A stretch of 64,000 nt of DNA from Armatimonadetes bacterium Uphvl-Ar2 (GCA_002162095.1 CP021424.1:682001-746000), one strand, 5' to 3'; positions 7,659 through 17,092 are shown, counted from the first letter of the stretch. A program made the numbers and translations. Notes: generated from the letters alone by a model not told the origin.

Positions 7659-9584
7659 TCAAAGGCCGCGTGGTCCCGCCAGCAGTCGCAATCCGTTGAG
7701 GATCACGATCACGGTCGACCCTTCATGGCCAATCACCGCGATCGGCAGCATCATCTCGGCCCGTCCTGGCACCAGGGCACCCCACAACACGCTGTTGAGC
7801 GTCAGCAATCCGATGATCACCCCGGCGAACACCAAGTTGGCGCGGATGGTGCGGCGGGTAGCCGAACCCAGCGCCATCAGGTCCGAAATTCGCTCCACCT
7901 TGTCGTCCATCAGCACCACATCGGCGGCGTTCAGCGCGATGTCGCTCCCCAGGCCTCCCATGCCAATGCCCACGTGGGCGCGGGCCAGGCTAGGCGCATC
8001 GTTCACCCCGTCGCCGATGAAGGCCAAGGTCTGCCCCTTGGCAATCGAATCGGCAACCAGCTTCTCCTTGTCCTGCGGCAGCAAGCCGGCGTGGACTTCG
8101 TCTATGCCCACCTGGGCGGCCACGGCGTGGGCGGTGGCGGGCTGGTCGCCGGTCAGCATCGCGATGCGCTTGATGCCCCGCGCGCGAAGCTTGTCCAGGG
8201 CCTCCCGCACGCCGGGTTTGGGCTGGTCGGCCATCGTCAGGGCCGCCCACTGCTCACCGGAGTTCAGGATCGCAATCGTCTCGCCCCGCTCAGCAAACGC
8301 CTTGACATGCTCCTCAAACTCGGACGGCATGTCGTCAAAGAACCGTCGTTGACCAATCCGCACCACCGAGCCTTGCCACTGGGCTTCCACCCCTTTTCCG
8401 GGCACGACCCGCACGTTCTCCACGTTCGGCAGGGGCAATTCCCACTCGTTGGCCTTCTTCACAATGGCCGTGGCCAGGGGGTGCGTGCTGTGCTGTTCCA
8501 GCGCGGCCGCCAGGCCCAGCATCATGCGCGCGGCTTGGCTGGGGTCTTCGCCCGGATGCCAGCACCCCGCGTCGTCTTTGCACACGCCCGCCCCCACCAG
8601 CGCCGGGCCGCACACGCAAATCTCGGTGAGAGCAAACTTGCCCTCGGTGAGGGTGCCGGTCTTGTCGAGGAAAACGGTATCGATCTTGCCGAGCGTCTCG
8701 ATGAACTCCCCGCCCCGCACCAGCATGCCGCGCTGCGCCGCCCAGGCCAATGCCGAAAGCGTGGTGGCCGGGGTGCTGATGACCAACGCACACGGGCTGA
8801 GAGCCACCAGCAATGTGAGTGAAGCAAACAGCGCCGCCGGCGGAGCCTGCCCCACCGCCAACCGGATGCCCCAACTGAGGAGCGCCGCCCCCAAGACAAA
8901 GAAGGTGTAGCGCTGGCCAAACCACTGGCTGATGCGCTCCCCGCTGGCCTTGTTCTCCTGGGCATCGTTCACCAGGGCCACGACTTTTTCCAGCATCGTG
9001 GCCCCGCTCGCCGCCGTCACGCGGATCGTCACCGTGCCCTCGAGGTTCTGGGTGCCGGCCAAGAGCCGATCCCCTTCCCGCTTGTCCACGGGCCGAGCCT
9101 CGCCGGTCATGGCGCTTTCGTCCGCTTGCGTCACGCCTTCGACGATCTCGCCGTCCAGCGGCACGCCCTGGAAAGCCGGCACGCGCACCAAGTCGCCCAC
9201 CACAATCTCGCCGACGGGTACGCGGGTTTCGCCGTTGGCATCAATGCGAATGGCCTCGTCCGGCCGAAGCTTGATCAGCCCTTCAATCGCCGATTTGGTC
9301 CGCGCCATCGCAAACTCTTCCAGGGTGCCGGCCAAAGCAAAGAGGAAGAGCAAAACTGCCGCTTCGGTCGGGTGGCCCACAAAGATGGAGCCCGCCGCCG
9401 CCAGCAGCATGAGGATGTGGACGTCGAACTCCTTACGACGAAGTGAATCCCACCCTTCTTCCAGGGCGTGGACGGAGCCAAAGGCCACCGCCAGCCAAGA
9501 CGCCCACACGGGGCCTCCGAAAATCGCTACCGCCAGGCTCACACCGCAGAGCGAAGTGAGAACGGTATGGATGCGGCGATCCAT
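7659..9584 (-). CDS. P1B-4-type heavy-metal-transporting ATPase
   Basis: Inner-membrane ATPase exporting a divalent metal. 641 residues with no N-terminal metal-binding (HMA) domain. Motifs: actuator TGE (MTGEARP), phosphorylation DKTGTLTE near 305, the nucleotide-domain HP pair (THPLATAIV) and hinge GDGVNDAP. The membrane metal site has SPC in SPCALVISTP near 264 and HEGST near 622 in the last membrane segments. SPC plus HEG(S/G)T is the signature of the P1B-4 group (Co, Zn, Fe exporters). A Cys-rich insertion (CVCG...CKDDAGCWHPG, about 321-342) in the cytoplasmic domain is unusual and could bind metal. It begins 18 bp after the RND pump gene. Confidence 0.92.
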   Translation of the reverse strand: MDRRIHTVLTSLCGVSLAVAIFGGPVWASWLAVAFGSVHALEEGWDSLRRKEFDVHILMLLAAAGSIFVGHPTEAAVLLFLFALAGTLEEFAMARTKSAIEGLIKLRPDEAIRIDANGETRVPVGEIVVGDLVRVPAFQGVPLDGEIVEGVTQADESAMTGEARPVDKREGDRLLAGTQNLEGTVTIRVTAASGATMLEKVVALVNDAQENKASGERISQWFGQRYTFFVLGAALLSWGIRLAVGQAPPAALFASLTLLVALSPCALVISTPATTLSALAWAAQRGMLVRGGEFIETLGKIDTVFLDKTGTLTEGKFALTEICVCGPALVGAGVCKDDAGCWHPGEDPSQAARMMLGLAAALEQHSTHPLATAIVKKANEWELPLPNVENVRVVPGKGVEAQWQGSVVRIGQRRFFDDMPSEFEEHVKAFAERGETIAILNSGEQWAALTMADQPKPGVREALDKLRARGIKRIAMLTGDQPATAHAVAAQVGIDEVHAGLLPQDKEKLVADSIAKGQTLAFIGDGVNDAPSLARAHVGIGMGGLGSDIALNAADVVLMDDKVERISDLMALGSATRRTIRANLVFAGVIIGLLTLNSVLWGALVPGRAEMMLPIAVIGHEGSTVIVILNGLRLLAGPRGL

Positions 9585-9602
9585 ACCGTTCAGATTAGCC
9601 GA

Positions 9603-12600
9603 TTAGCTCGGCTCGGTCGGGGATGTTCCGGATTCGACCGCTTCGGCGGGCTTGCGCATGCGCCCGAAGACCTTGTAGAGGTCGTCGAAGATCGAATACG
9701 AACACGGAATAACGAGCAGGGTGAGGAACGTGGAGAGCAAAGTCCCCCCGATGATCGTGATCCCGATGGTTTCTCGGAACTCCGAACCCCGCCCAATCGC
9801 CAAGGCCACCGGCATCAGGCCGACCAGCAAGGCGATGGTGGTCATCATGATCGGGCGCAAGCGCGTCCGACCACTTTCCACTAGGGCGTCGTACCGAGGC
9901 AGACCCCGGTCGCGTAGCGTGTTGGTGTAGTCCACCAGCAAGATCGCGTTCTTACCGACCAGGCCGATCATCGCCACAATCCCGATCATCGCGATGATGT
10001 TCAGGGTCGTGTTCGTCAGCATCAGGGCCAGCAAGGCCCCCACCATGGCTTGCGGCTGCGCCAGCTGAATCACGAACGGATACAGCAGGTTGTTGTACAG
10101 CGCCGCCAGCACGAAGTAGACCAAGATCACCCCGAAGAAGATGGCCCCGAAGAGGTACCCCGTCTCCCGCTGCTGCGCGTCGGCCTGGCCCAGGGGCTTG
10201 TAGGTCACGTTCTCGGGCACCAGATTGTCTTCCATGAGGAGACGGTCAATCTCGGCCTGCACCGAGCCCGCCGCGTAGCCCGGCAAGAGATTTGCCGTCA
10301 CACGCACCTCCGGTTTGCGGTCCACGCGGTCGATCTTCGTCACGCTTTCGCCCACTTCAATTTCGCTGATCTCGCTCACGAAGATCGGGTTCCCGCGCAC
10401 GAAAGTTACGGGGACCTGCCCGAGCAAGGAGGGATCCGAGCGCTCGACTTGGTCCATCATCACCCGCACGTCGTACTCCAGGCCATTTTCGCGGAACTTC
10501 ACGTCCTCATTGCCTTCATACAGCGTGCGCAGGGCGCCCCCGAGTTGCTGGGTGGAGATGCCTTCCAGGCCCTGACGAGCCGGGTCGGGGATCACACGAA
10601 GCTCAGGTTTCCCGGGCTTCGAAGAAATATCCGGTTGCACCACGCCCTTGATCTTGCCGGAAGCCAGCAGGTCACGCACCTTGATCGCGGTAGACAGCGC
10701 TTCCTCGCGTTCATCGCTTTGGAAACTGAGCTGAACCGCATCCCCAAAGTCAAAGTTGCTCGAAACCGCCACTTTGACCGTCGCGCCCGGCACCTGGCCG
10801 ATGCGCTCCAGGAGTTGCGCGGCCACCGTCGTGTCCGGAGTATCGCGGAGGGGCTCGTAGTGCTTCGCCCACGGGAGCTTGTCTAGCAACGCCGACTTCT
10901 CCCACAGCACCACTTGCGTCCGCGCCACGTTCGGAGCCTGCGACCCCGCACCGAAACCGCCCGAGGCTGTCGAGCCCAGAGTGGTGTAAACGTAGTGGAT
11001 GTCTGGGTGGCCCATCAGGCGCTGCTCCACCTGGCGCACCGCTTCACTGGTGCGCTCCAGGCTGGCATCGGTCGCCATTTCAATGTCGATATTGATGCGG
11101 CCCACGTCGCTCGGCGGCAAGAACGCGAACTTAAACACGTCGTCACCGCCCTTGTAGTAGTAGCGGTAGCCATAGCCCGCCCCCGCCGCAATCGGGAAGA
11201 TCGCCGCAAAGAGCAGGGTCTTGCCCAGGATGCCCCAGGTGCCCCGGTAAGGCTCATCACCCTTCGCCTTCCGCACCCTGTTGCGAATGAGGTTGCCGAT
11301 AAAGATCAGCAGACCAAGGATGATGGTCGGCTGTGCAAGGCCCATGCCACGCTGAATCGCCTCCATCCAGTGCTTGCCCGGATCATCCGGCACCAGCACC
11401 GTGCTTCCGCCAATGAACGCAAACGTCGCGAATAGAGCCGCAAAGCCCCCGCCGAACACCGTCCAGCGGTGATCCAAAGACCACTTCAGCACATTGGCGT
11501 AGCGATCGGCAAAGCCGTGGAAGAACCGGTTGAATCCGCGCGCAAACGCCGTCTTCGGATGCTCCGGATCCTCCCCTTCCTTGAACCAGCGCGCGGCCAG
11601 CATCGGCGTGACCGTAAACGAGACGATGAGCGAGACCAACACACAAGTGGCGTAGGTCAGCGCCAACGGGCGATAGAACTGCCCCACAATGCCGCCCATA
11701 AAGGCGATGGGGAGGAACACGACCACGTCCGCCATCGTGATGGCGATGGCCGCCGTCCCGATTTCGTTGCGGCCATTGACGGCCGCATCAAACGGAGACT
11801 CACCCATCTGCAAGTGCCGATACGTGTTTTCGATGACGACGATGGCGTCATCCACCAACACCCCGACCGCGAGGCTCAGGGCCACCAGCGTCAGCGTGTT
11901 CAGCGTGAAGCCGAACAGCTTGACCATGATCAGCGCCGCGAAGATACAGATGGGAATGGCGATGGAGACGATGAGCGTGCCGCGCCAGTCGTGCAAGAAC
12001 ATGTAAGTTACGAGCATCACCAGCACGATCCCGAATGCGAGCGCGAACTGCAGGTCGAAGAGGCTCTCTTCGATCTGCCGCGAAACGTCCAGCGTTGGCA
12101 AGAACTCGATCCCGTACTTGGCCTCGATCTCGTCGAGCATCGAAACCTTCTTGCCCGGGAGCGGCTGACGGATGGCCTTACTGATTTCCACTGCCGTCCC
12201 CTCCTTAGCTTTCAGGATCGTAACGGCAACGGCTTCCTGACCATCCAGCCGGAAGTTGGTGCGCCGCTCGGCCACAGTATCCGAGACTGTCGCCACGTCG
12301 CCTAACTTGACCTGATTCGAAGTCCCCTCCGGGTTGGAGGGGTCCGAGATCCGCACGGCGAGCTTCGAGATGTCCTCCACCGTATCGGCCTCACCTAGGA
12401 CGCGCACGTTGAACTCGCGATCCCCGTTGGTCATTCGACCGCTGGGCACGTTGAGGCTCGCCGATTGCAGGGCACTCTGGATATCCAGCACGCCCACGCC
12501 GTAACGCATCATGTCTTCGATGCGCAGCCGCACCTGGATTTCGCGGATGTCGCCGCCGGCCACACCCACCGAACCCACGCCCGGCACCCGCGAGAACTCG

Positions 12601-13088
12601 TCCTTAAGCTGGTTATCAATGATGGAGCGCATCTCCACCGGGCTCAGGCGGTCGCTCTTGGCCACCAGTGTCAGCACCGGGTCGGTGCCGGTGTCCACCT
12701 TGCCCACCACGGGGTCTTCGGCGTCCGTTGGAAGGTCGCGCTTGATAAGGTCAAGCTGAGTCCTCACATCGTCGATGGTCTCGGGTACGGAAGTTCCGAT
12801 TTCGAGCTCAATCACGACGATTGACACCCCGTCTTGCGAAGTTCCGGTGATCTGCTGGACCCCCGAAATCCCGCTCACGGAGTCTTCAATGCGCCTCGTG
12901 ACCAAGTTGTTGATTTCGTCCGGACCCGCCCCCGGGTACACGGTGGAAACCGTGATGACCCCGAAGCTCACGTCGGGGTTGAGTTCCAAACGCGTGGATC
13001 GGTAGGCGATGAAGCCCATTAAGAAAATGGCCAGTATCGCCATCAGCACCACGACGGGGCGCTTAATGGATGTGATCGTTAAGCCCAC
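9603..13088 (-). CDS. RND-family efflux pump, inner-membrane transporter (HAE1 type)
   Basis: Proton-driven tripartite efflux transporter. 1161 residues, about 100 longer than AcrB-type pumps. The N-terminus IKRPVVVLMAILAIFLMG is the first membrane helix; the porter domain follows with PGAGPDEINNLVTRRIED. The proton-relay motif VGVLVDDAIVVIEN lies near 405-417, and the partner lysine in GLVGKNAILLVD near 1047. An insertion at roughly 545-645, between the first membrane half and the second porter domain, carries two or more extra hydrophobic stretches (PTIILGLLIFIGNLI and TLLFAAIFPIAAGAG) flanking a basic loop. The adaptor gene ends 6 bp upstream, so the two are an operon. Confidence 0.95.
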   Translation of the reverse strand: MGLTITSIKRPVVVLMAILAIFLMGFIAYRSTRLELNPDVSFGVITVSTVYPGAGPDEINNLVTRRIEDSVSGISGVQQITGTSQDGVSIVVIELEIGTSVPETIDDVRTQLDLIKRDLPTDAEDPVVGKVDTGTDPVLTLVAKSDRLSPVEMRSIIDNQLKDEFSRVPGVGSVGVAGGDIREIQVRLRIEDMMRYGVGVLDIQSALQSASLNVPSGRMTNGDREFNVRVLGEADTVEDISKLAVRISDPSNPEGTSNQVKLGDVATVSDTVAERRTNFRLDGQEAVAVTILKAKEGTAVEISKAIRQPLPGKKVSMLDEIEAKYGIEFLPTLDVSRQIEESLFDLQFALAFGIVLVMLVTYMFLHDWRGTLIVSIAIPICIFAALIMVKLFGFTLNTLTLVALSLAVGVLVDDAIVVIENTYRHLQMGESPFDAAVNGRNEIGTAAIAITMADVVVFLPIAFMGGIVGQFYRPLALTYATCVLVSLIVSFTVTPMLAARWFKEGEDPEHPKTAFARGFNRFFHGFADRYANVLKWSLDHRWTVFGGGFAALFATFAFIGGSTVLVPDDPGKHWMEAIQRGMGLAQPTIILGLLIFIGNLIRNRVRKAKGDEPYRGTWGILGKTLLFAAIFPIAAGAGYGYRYYYKGGDDVFKFAFLPPSDVGRINIDIEMATDASLERTSEAVRQVEQRLMGHPDIHYVYTTLGSTASGGFGAGSQAPNVARTQVVLWEKSALLDKLPWAKHYEPLRDTPDTTVAAQLLERIGQVPGATVKVAVSSNFDFGDAVQLSFQSDEREEALSTAIKVRDLLASGKIKGVVQPDISSKPGKPELRVIPDPARQGLEGISTQQLGGALRTLYEGNEDVKFRENGLEYDVRVMMDQVERSDPSLLGQVPVTFVRGNPIFVSEISEIEVGESVTKIDRVDRKPEVRVTANLLPGYAAGSVQAEIDRLLMEDNLVPENVTYKPLGQADAQQRETGYLFGAIFFGVILVYFVLAALYNNLLYPFVIQLAQPQAMVGALLALMLTNTTLNIIAMIGIVAMIGLVGKNAILLVDYTNTLRDRGLPRYDALVESGRTRLRPIMMTTIALLVGLMPVALAIGRGSEFRETIGITIIGGTLLSTFLTLLVIPCSYSIFDDLYKVFGRMRKPAEAVESGTSPTEPS

Positions 13089-13094
13089 GTCGGA

Positions 13095-14594
13095 TTACCC
13101 CTGGCTCGCCTCGGTGGCCGGCTTGGCTTCGCCTTCCGCTTCACCCGGAGTTTCCCTCTTCACCGGGTCGCCTGCACGCACCTTATTGCGGCCTCGGTCA
13201 ATCACGTCGACGTTGGCCGGCAGGCCACTGACCTGCACCCGTCCGGCTTCGCGGACGCCTAGGGTCACGTTCACGCGAGCGGCCTTGTCGCCCTCAATGA
13301 CGTAAACGTAGCGCTGCGTGCCTTCCGACATCACAACCGCTTCTGGCAATGACACCGCATCCTTCACCGAAGTCGCCGTGACTTCGCCGCGCCCGAACAT
13401 TCCTGGCTTCACGCTGTTCGGCGGGTTCTTCACTGCAACACGAATTCGGAAAATGCGTCCCACCTGGTCGGCTTGTGGCTCAATCGCTTCGACGATGCCT
13501 TCTAGTTCTAAGCCCCGGATGGCGTCCACACGGACGACCACCTTGGAACCCATCGGAATCTGCGCGAGTTGCAATTCCGGCACTTCGGCCTGGAACACCA
13601 AGCCGCCATCACCGATGATCTGCGCCACCGGGGTGCCCGGCCCGAGCATAGAGCCTACCGAAGCCGGAACACCCTGAACCTTGCCCGCGTAGGGGGCACG
13701 GATCGCTGTGTCATTTAAGGCCTTCCGAGCAATCCGCACGGATTCCTCAGCCGCCTGCAGGGCGGCACGGGCTGCATTGGCCTGGTCCTGCGGGATCAAG
13801 TCAAGCTCTTTCTGCGCGCGCTGAATGCGGACATTCTCTTGGGCGGCTTTCACCGCTTCTTCGGCCACGCGGATATCCTCCGGTCGGACGGCATCCCGCA
13901 CGATCTCCAACTGCTGTTGCGCCAATTCGTAGGCCGCCAGCGCGTTTTGGAATCCATTTTCGGCCCGCTCATAGTCCGCGCGGGCAATGGCCCCTTCGTT
14001 GTAAAGTCGCTCGGCCCGATCCCGGGCCGCCTTCGCCGTGTCCAGGTCGCTCTTGGTGCGTCGCAGATTGATTTCGGCTTGGTTGCGCTCTTCGCTGCGG
14101 GCACCCGCCTTGGCTTTGGCCAGTTGGGCTTGCGCTTGCGCCAGTTGGGCTTCGGCAGCGGCCAGCGCCGCACTGCTCACCTTGGGCGTGGCGGTCACGC
14201 TGCGCAGCGCCTGTTGTAGCTGGGCGCGCGCCGCATTGGCCTGGGCAACCGCTTGTTGTAGGCGGGCGGCGGCGTCCTCCGATTCCTGCACCGCAATCAC
14301 TTGCCCGGCCCGCACGGCACTGCCTTCGCGGACGAAAACCGACGTGAGGCGCCCCGGCCCGGAGGCCCCGATCGTCACCACGCGATTCGTGGCGAACTTG
14401 CCCGTCACCGCCACGATGTCGGTCATGTCCTTGCGTTCCGGCGTAATCGTCGTCACCACCGTCACCGGGTTCGAAATGATCGCTTCCGTCTTCTTCGCTT
14501 GCTCCTGCGCTTCCTGGTCGCGGCAACCAACCTGAGTCACCACCAACGCGAGGGCCGCCAGTCCGGCCCCTAGACCTCTTGTCCAAGTTTTCAT
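13095..14594 (-). CDS. RND efflux periplasmic adaptor (membrane fusion protein)
   Basis: Adaptor linking the RND pump to TolC. 499 residues. The first 24 residues form a signal sequence ending TQVGC, an imperfect lipobox, so it may be a lipoprotein. After it come the lipoyl half-motif (VTGKFATNRVVTIGASGPGRL, VFVREGSAVRAGQVIAVQ), a very long alpha-hairpin of Ala/Gln/Glu-rich coiled coil (about 110-280), the second lipoyl half (IRAPYAGKVQGVPASVGSM), and beta-barrel and membrane-proximal domains up to a Glu/Ala-rich tail. It shares a 4-bp ATGA overlap with tolC upstream and lies 6 bp before the pump gene. Confidence 0.93.
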   Translation of the reverse strand: MKTWTRGLGAGLAALALVVTQVGCRDQEAQEQAKKTEAIISNPVTVVTTITPERKDMTDIVAVTGKFATNRVVTIGASGPGRLTSVFVREGSAVRAGQVIAVQESEDAAARLQQAVAQANAARAQLQQALRSVTATPKVSSAALAAAEAQLAQAQAQLAKAKAGARSEERNQAEINLRRTKSDLDTAKAARDRAERLYNEGAIARADYERAENGFQNALAAYELAQQQLEIVRDAVRPEDIRVAEEAVKAAQENVRIQRAQKELDLIPQDQANAARAALQAAEESVRIARKALNDTAIRAPYAGKVQGVPASVGSMLGPGTPVAQIIGDGGLVFQAEVPELQLAQIPMGSKVVVRVDAIRGLELEGIVEAIEPQADQVGRIFRIRVAVKNPPNSVKPGMFGRGEVTATSVKDAVSLPEAVVMSEGTQRYVYVIEGDKAARVNVTLGVREAGRVQVSGLPANVDVIDRGRNKVRAGDPVKRETPGEAEGEAKPATEASQG

Positions 14595-16015
14595 GATTGA
14601 TTTCCGTTCGAGTTGGCATCAGCAATGGGTGCCGGGGCAGGAGGCTCAGCGGCCTCGGGGGCGAGTTTGTCGGTGCCAAGCGCTCGTTGCAACTCGGCCA
14701 GGGAGAGTCGATCCGCAAAGCGGGCATCGGCCACGGCCGCGGCGGCCGCGCGTTCATCGTTAATGCTCACCAGCACATCCAGCAATGGCCCCGCGCCTTC
14801 GTCGTAGCGGAGGTTGGCTAGGCGCAGGGCTTCCCGGGCTAGTTTCAGGCTGTTCTCGGCGAGAACCAAGGATGCGCGGGCACTATTGAGGTTCGTCAGC
14901 GCGGCCCGCACTTGCAGCACAATGTCGAGCGAAAGCTGCTCCTTCGAGATCTCCGCATCCACCGTATTGGCGCGGGCGGCATCGCGATTGGCGCGGCTAC
15001 TGCCACTGTCATAGAGCGGGATGCTGAGGTTGATCAGCGCGAGCGTGCTCTTGCTGTCAGAGCTTCCCTCCGTCCCCACGACATAGGTTTGCTGCGCGCT
15101 CAGGGCGAGCGTCGGCGCGTAGAGCGTTTTCGCTTGATCCTCGAGAGCCAAGTAAGCCTGAATTTGAGCAGACGTCGCACCCAATTCCGGCCGCTCGGTC
15201 AAGGCGCGTTGCACAAGCGCGGAGTCCTCCGCCAAGTCTCCGGGCAGCGGCGCAGGAGCTTCTAGTTGGAAGTTAATGTCTCCGTCCGTCGCCATTAGGT
15301 TCAGTAGAGATCGCTTCGAAAGCTCGAGAGCTTGCTGCGCATCAAGAAGGTTTCGCTCGGCTTGCACCAGAGCGTTCTCAAGCCGCAAAACGTCGAATTG
15401 AGGCACCGCGCCCGCGTCAAAGGCGGCCTTGGTCTTCTCAAGTCGCGCGACTATGCCATTGCGCACTGCCGTCTGAATCTCGACGAACTCCTGGGCGCGC
15501 AGGGCTTGCAGAAACGCGCTGCGCACATCGCCGCGCACGCCATTGGCCGCCACAGCTTCGCCGACCTTGGATGCCTCAACAAACCAGTCGGTCGCCCGAA
15601 TGCCAGCCCGAATGCGGCCACTGATGTCAAAAACTTTGCTCGCGCTCACCACCAATTGATTGAAGGTGTTCACGCGGCTACCACCGCCCGTTTCGCCGGT
15701 GCCGCCATCCTGGCGTGTGCCCCCAGTGGTGCCCCCGGTGGTGCCACCAAATGATCCTCCAACCGTGGTCGATCCGGCCGTGCCATCAAACCAGCCGTAG
15801 CTGCCGGAAAAAGAAGCACTAACGCCCAGGGCCGCCTCGGCGGCTCGGCTTTGCGCTTCGGCCCGGGCTGTCGCCTGTTGCGCGCGCCGCACGGTAAATC
15901 CTTCGGTCAGAGCCACGGTCACCGCTTCGTCCATCGTCAGCACGCCGTCATCCAGCGGACCCGCCGGGGCGGCTTGGCTCATCGCCACCGCCAAGCCCAT
16001 GGCAATCCAGTTCAT
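14591..16015 (-). CDS. TolC-family outer-membrane efflux protein
   Basis: Outer-membrane channel of the tripartite pump. 474 residues. A signal peptide (MNWIAMGLAVAMSQAAPAG) is followed by two repeated OEP halves; VSASKVFDISGRIRAGIRATDW and the second-half ALINLSIPLYDSGSSRANRDAARA are the typical beta-to-helix turns, each followed by Ala/Leu/Glu-rich helices with the family pattern NLRYDEGAGPLLDVL. A Gly/Thr-rich insert near 80-110 occurs in the first extracellular region. It starts in a 4-bp overlap with the AbrB-like gene stop. Confidence 0.92.
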   Translation of the reverse strand: MNWIAMGLAVAMSQAAPAGPLDDGVLTMDEAVTVALTEGFTVRRAQQATARAEAQSRAAEAALGVSASFSGSYGWFDGTAGSTTVGGSFGGTTGGTTGGTRQDGGTGETGGGSRVNTFNQLVVSASKVFDISGRIRAGIRATDWFVEASKVGEAVAANGVRGDVRSAFLQALRAQEFVEIQTAVRNGIVARLEKTKAAFDAGAVPQFDVLRLENALVQAERNLLDAQQALELSKRSLLNLMATDGDINFQLEAPAPLPGDLAEDSALVQRALTERPELGATSAQIQAYLALEDQAKTLYAPTLALSAQQTYVVGTEGSSDSKSTLALINLSIPLYDSGSSRANRDAARANTVDAEISKEQLSLDIVLQVRAALTNLNSARASLVLAENSLKLAREALRLANLRYDEGAGPLLDVLVSINDERAAAAAVADARFADRLSLAELQRALGTDKLAPEAAEPPAPAPIADANSNGNQS

Positions 16016-16278
16016 GGAGTCTCCTCCCCGGCTTCCTCATCCTGCTGGACTTTCATCGCCTGCTCAATCATCGCGCTGAGATAGCCCACCACCTGCTGCA
16101 AGGCGTTCACCTTGGCGACCATCAGGCCATCGACCTTGGGGTCCTTGCAAATGATCAACTTGTCGCCGGGCTGAATGTCTAGCATCTGTCGGGCTTCGGC
16201 CGGGATCACGATCTGGCCGCGTTCCCCCACCCGTACGGTGCCGTAAAAGCACGAATCCATCCACTGCTGCGGATCCAT
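16012..16278 (-). CDS. AbrB/MazE/SpoVT-type DNA-binding regulator
   Basis: Small transcription regulator, 88 residues. The swapped-hairpin AbrB domain spans about 12-55: GTVRVGERGQIVIPAEARQMLDIQPGDKLIICKDP is the standard pattern of this fold. The C-terminal tail (QQVVGYLSAMIEQAMK) looks like an amphipathic helix for oligomerisation. It is the first gene of the efflux operon and overlaps tolC by 4 bp, so it probably regulates its own operon (inference). Repeated GTATGA motifs lie just upstream. There is no strong ribosome site at 16278 and a start at 16260 is possible. Confidence 0.85.
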   Translation of the reverse strand: MDPQQWMDSCFYGTVRVGERGQIVIPAEARQMLDIQPGDKLIICKDPKVDGLMVAKVNALQQVVGYLSAMIEQAMKVQQDEEAGEETP

Positions 16279-16286
16279 ACTCTAAA

Positions 16287-16303
16287 TCATACTTTTCATA
16301 CAT
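16287..16303 (-). promoter_or_regulatory. Direct repeat upstream of AbrB-efflux operon, possible operator/-10
   Basis: On the minus strand two copies of GTATGA(A/T) lie about 9 bp apart just before the AbrB-like start codon. The nearer copy, TATGAT, could also be a -10 box, with TTGTGG 15 bp upstream as a poor -35. Spaced repeats at a promoter next to a gene for an AbrB-fold regulator fit autoregulation. This is inference from position only. Confidence 0.35.
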
Positions 16304-16374
16304 TGACCACAAGTAGGCCCTTGCGCAATACTGCGCCGGAGTCCGCATAGTCTCCGGAATCTCACGTCTCGCAC

Positions 16375-16402
16375 AAAAAAAACCCCTGGCCGAAGCCAGA
16401 GG
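16375..16402 (-). terminator. Rho-independent terminator after rpsR
   Basis: On the minus strand an 8-bp stem CCTCTGGC/GCCAGGGG closes a TTCG tetraloop and runs straight into eight T residues. It begins 27 bp after the rpsR stop. A textbook intrinsic terminator; it also separates rpsR from the efflux operon that follows on the same strand. Confidence 0.93.
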
Positions 16403-16428
16403 CTTTCTTAGTGAATCGAAACCGGAGT

Positions 16429-16797
16429 TCAGACCTTGGGCGGGCGCGGAGCGCGCGGCTCGTCCTTCAGGTCCACCACCACGAACGGCAGAAGAGCCAT
16501 TTCGCGGGCACGCTTCACGGCCTGGGCCACCATGCGCTGCTGGCGGGCGGTGTTGCCGGTGGAGCGGCTGGGAAGAATCTTGCCGTGCTCGTTCAGGAAG
16601 CGGCGCAACATGGCCACGTCCTTGTAGTCCACCACATCAATCTTGTTGGCGGTGAGGAAGCTCACCTTGCGGCGGCGGCGCAGGCGCGCACGGGCTTCAC
16701 CCGGTCGCCCTTCCGACATGTCAAGGCCGCCTTGATCGGCAGCGGGGTCGGCGGCATCATAGGCCGTCGGATTGTTCAGCGTCTTGTCTTCGCTCAT
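16429..16797 (-). CDS. rpsR: 30S ribosomal protein S18
   Basis: Small-subunit ribosomal protein that pairs with S6 on the platform. 122 residues from the ATG at 16797, which has GAGG just upstream; a longer reading frame to 16863 includes the probable promoter and is not used. The conserved core is [39 protein letters not shown] and [20 protein letters not shown]. An N-terminal extension of about 40 acidic residues precedes the core and is longer than in most S18 proteins. It stands alone here; rpsF, ssb and rplI, its usual neighbours, are not adjacent. Confidence 0.95.
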   Translation of the reverse strand: MSEDKTLNNPTAYDAADPAADQGGLDMSEGRPGEARARLRRRRKVSFLTANKIDVVDYKDVAMLRRFLNEHGKILPSRSTGNTARQQRMVAQAVKRAREMALLPFVVVDLKDEPRAPRPPKV

Positions 16798-16822
16798 GGA
16801 ACCTCGCCCTCGTGGGATTGAG

Positions 16823-16831
16823 ATGATATCA
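16823..16831 (-). promoter_or_regulatory. Candidate extended -10 promoter of rpsR
   Basis: The minus strand reads TGATATCAT, an extended -10 (TGn plus TATCAT), about 26 bp before the rpsR start. No convincing -35 is seen, which extended -10 promoters can lack. Confidence 0.4.
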
Positions 16832-17041
16832 CACTTGGCCGGTCGGCCCCCGGACCCCACCAAGGCCCCGTCCCTCTCAAGGTTACGGGCAATCCCCGTA
16901 GCCTTGCCCGCGTAAGCATGACGGACTTTGCCCTATCCGGGCTCACCCTGGTAGTTTCGCCACCACTCAGCAAACCCCAACCGGGGAACACCTCTCATGT
17001 CGGACACCGCCCGGTTCGACAACAAAACAAGCCAAGACCCA

Positions 17042-17086
17042 GGGGTGGTCCGATCTTCGCCGGTCGGCCACCCCCTTTCCTTTTTC
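17042..17086. terminator. Possible terminator hairpin beyond the clostripain-like gene
   Basis: GGGGTGG and CCACCCC form a 7-bp stem extended by CCGA/TCGG with one bulge. On the plus strand it is followed by CTTTCCTTTTT; on the minus strand, where the clostripain-like gene ends just upstream, the T-rich stretch is weaker and further away. It may act in both directions. The rest of the 295-bp gap between rpsR and 17093 shows no gene. Confidence 0.4.
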
Positions 17087-17092
17087 TGGCCG

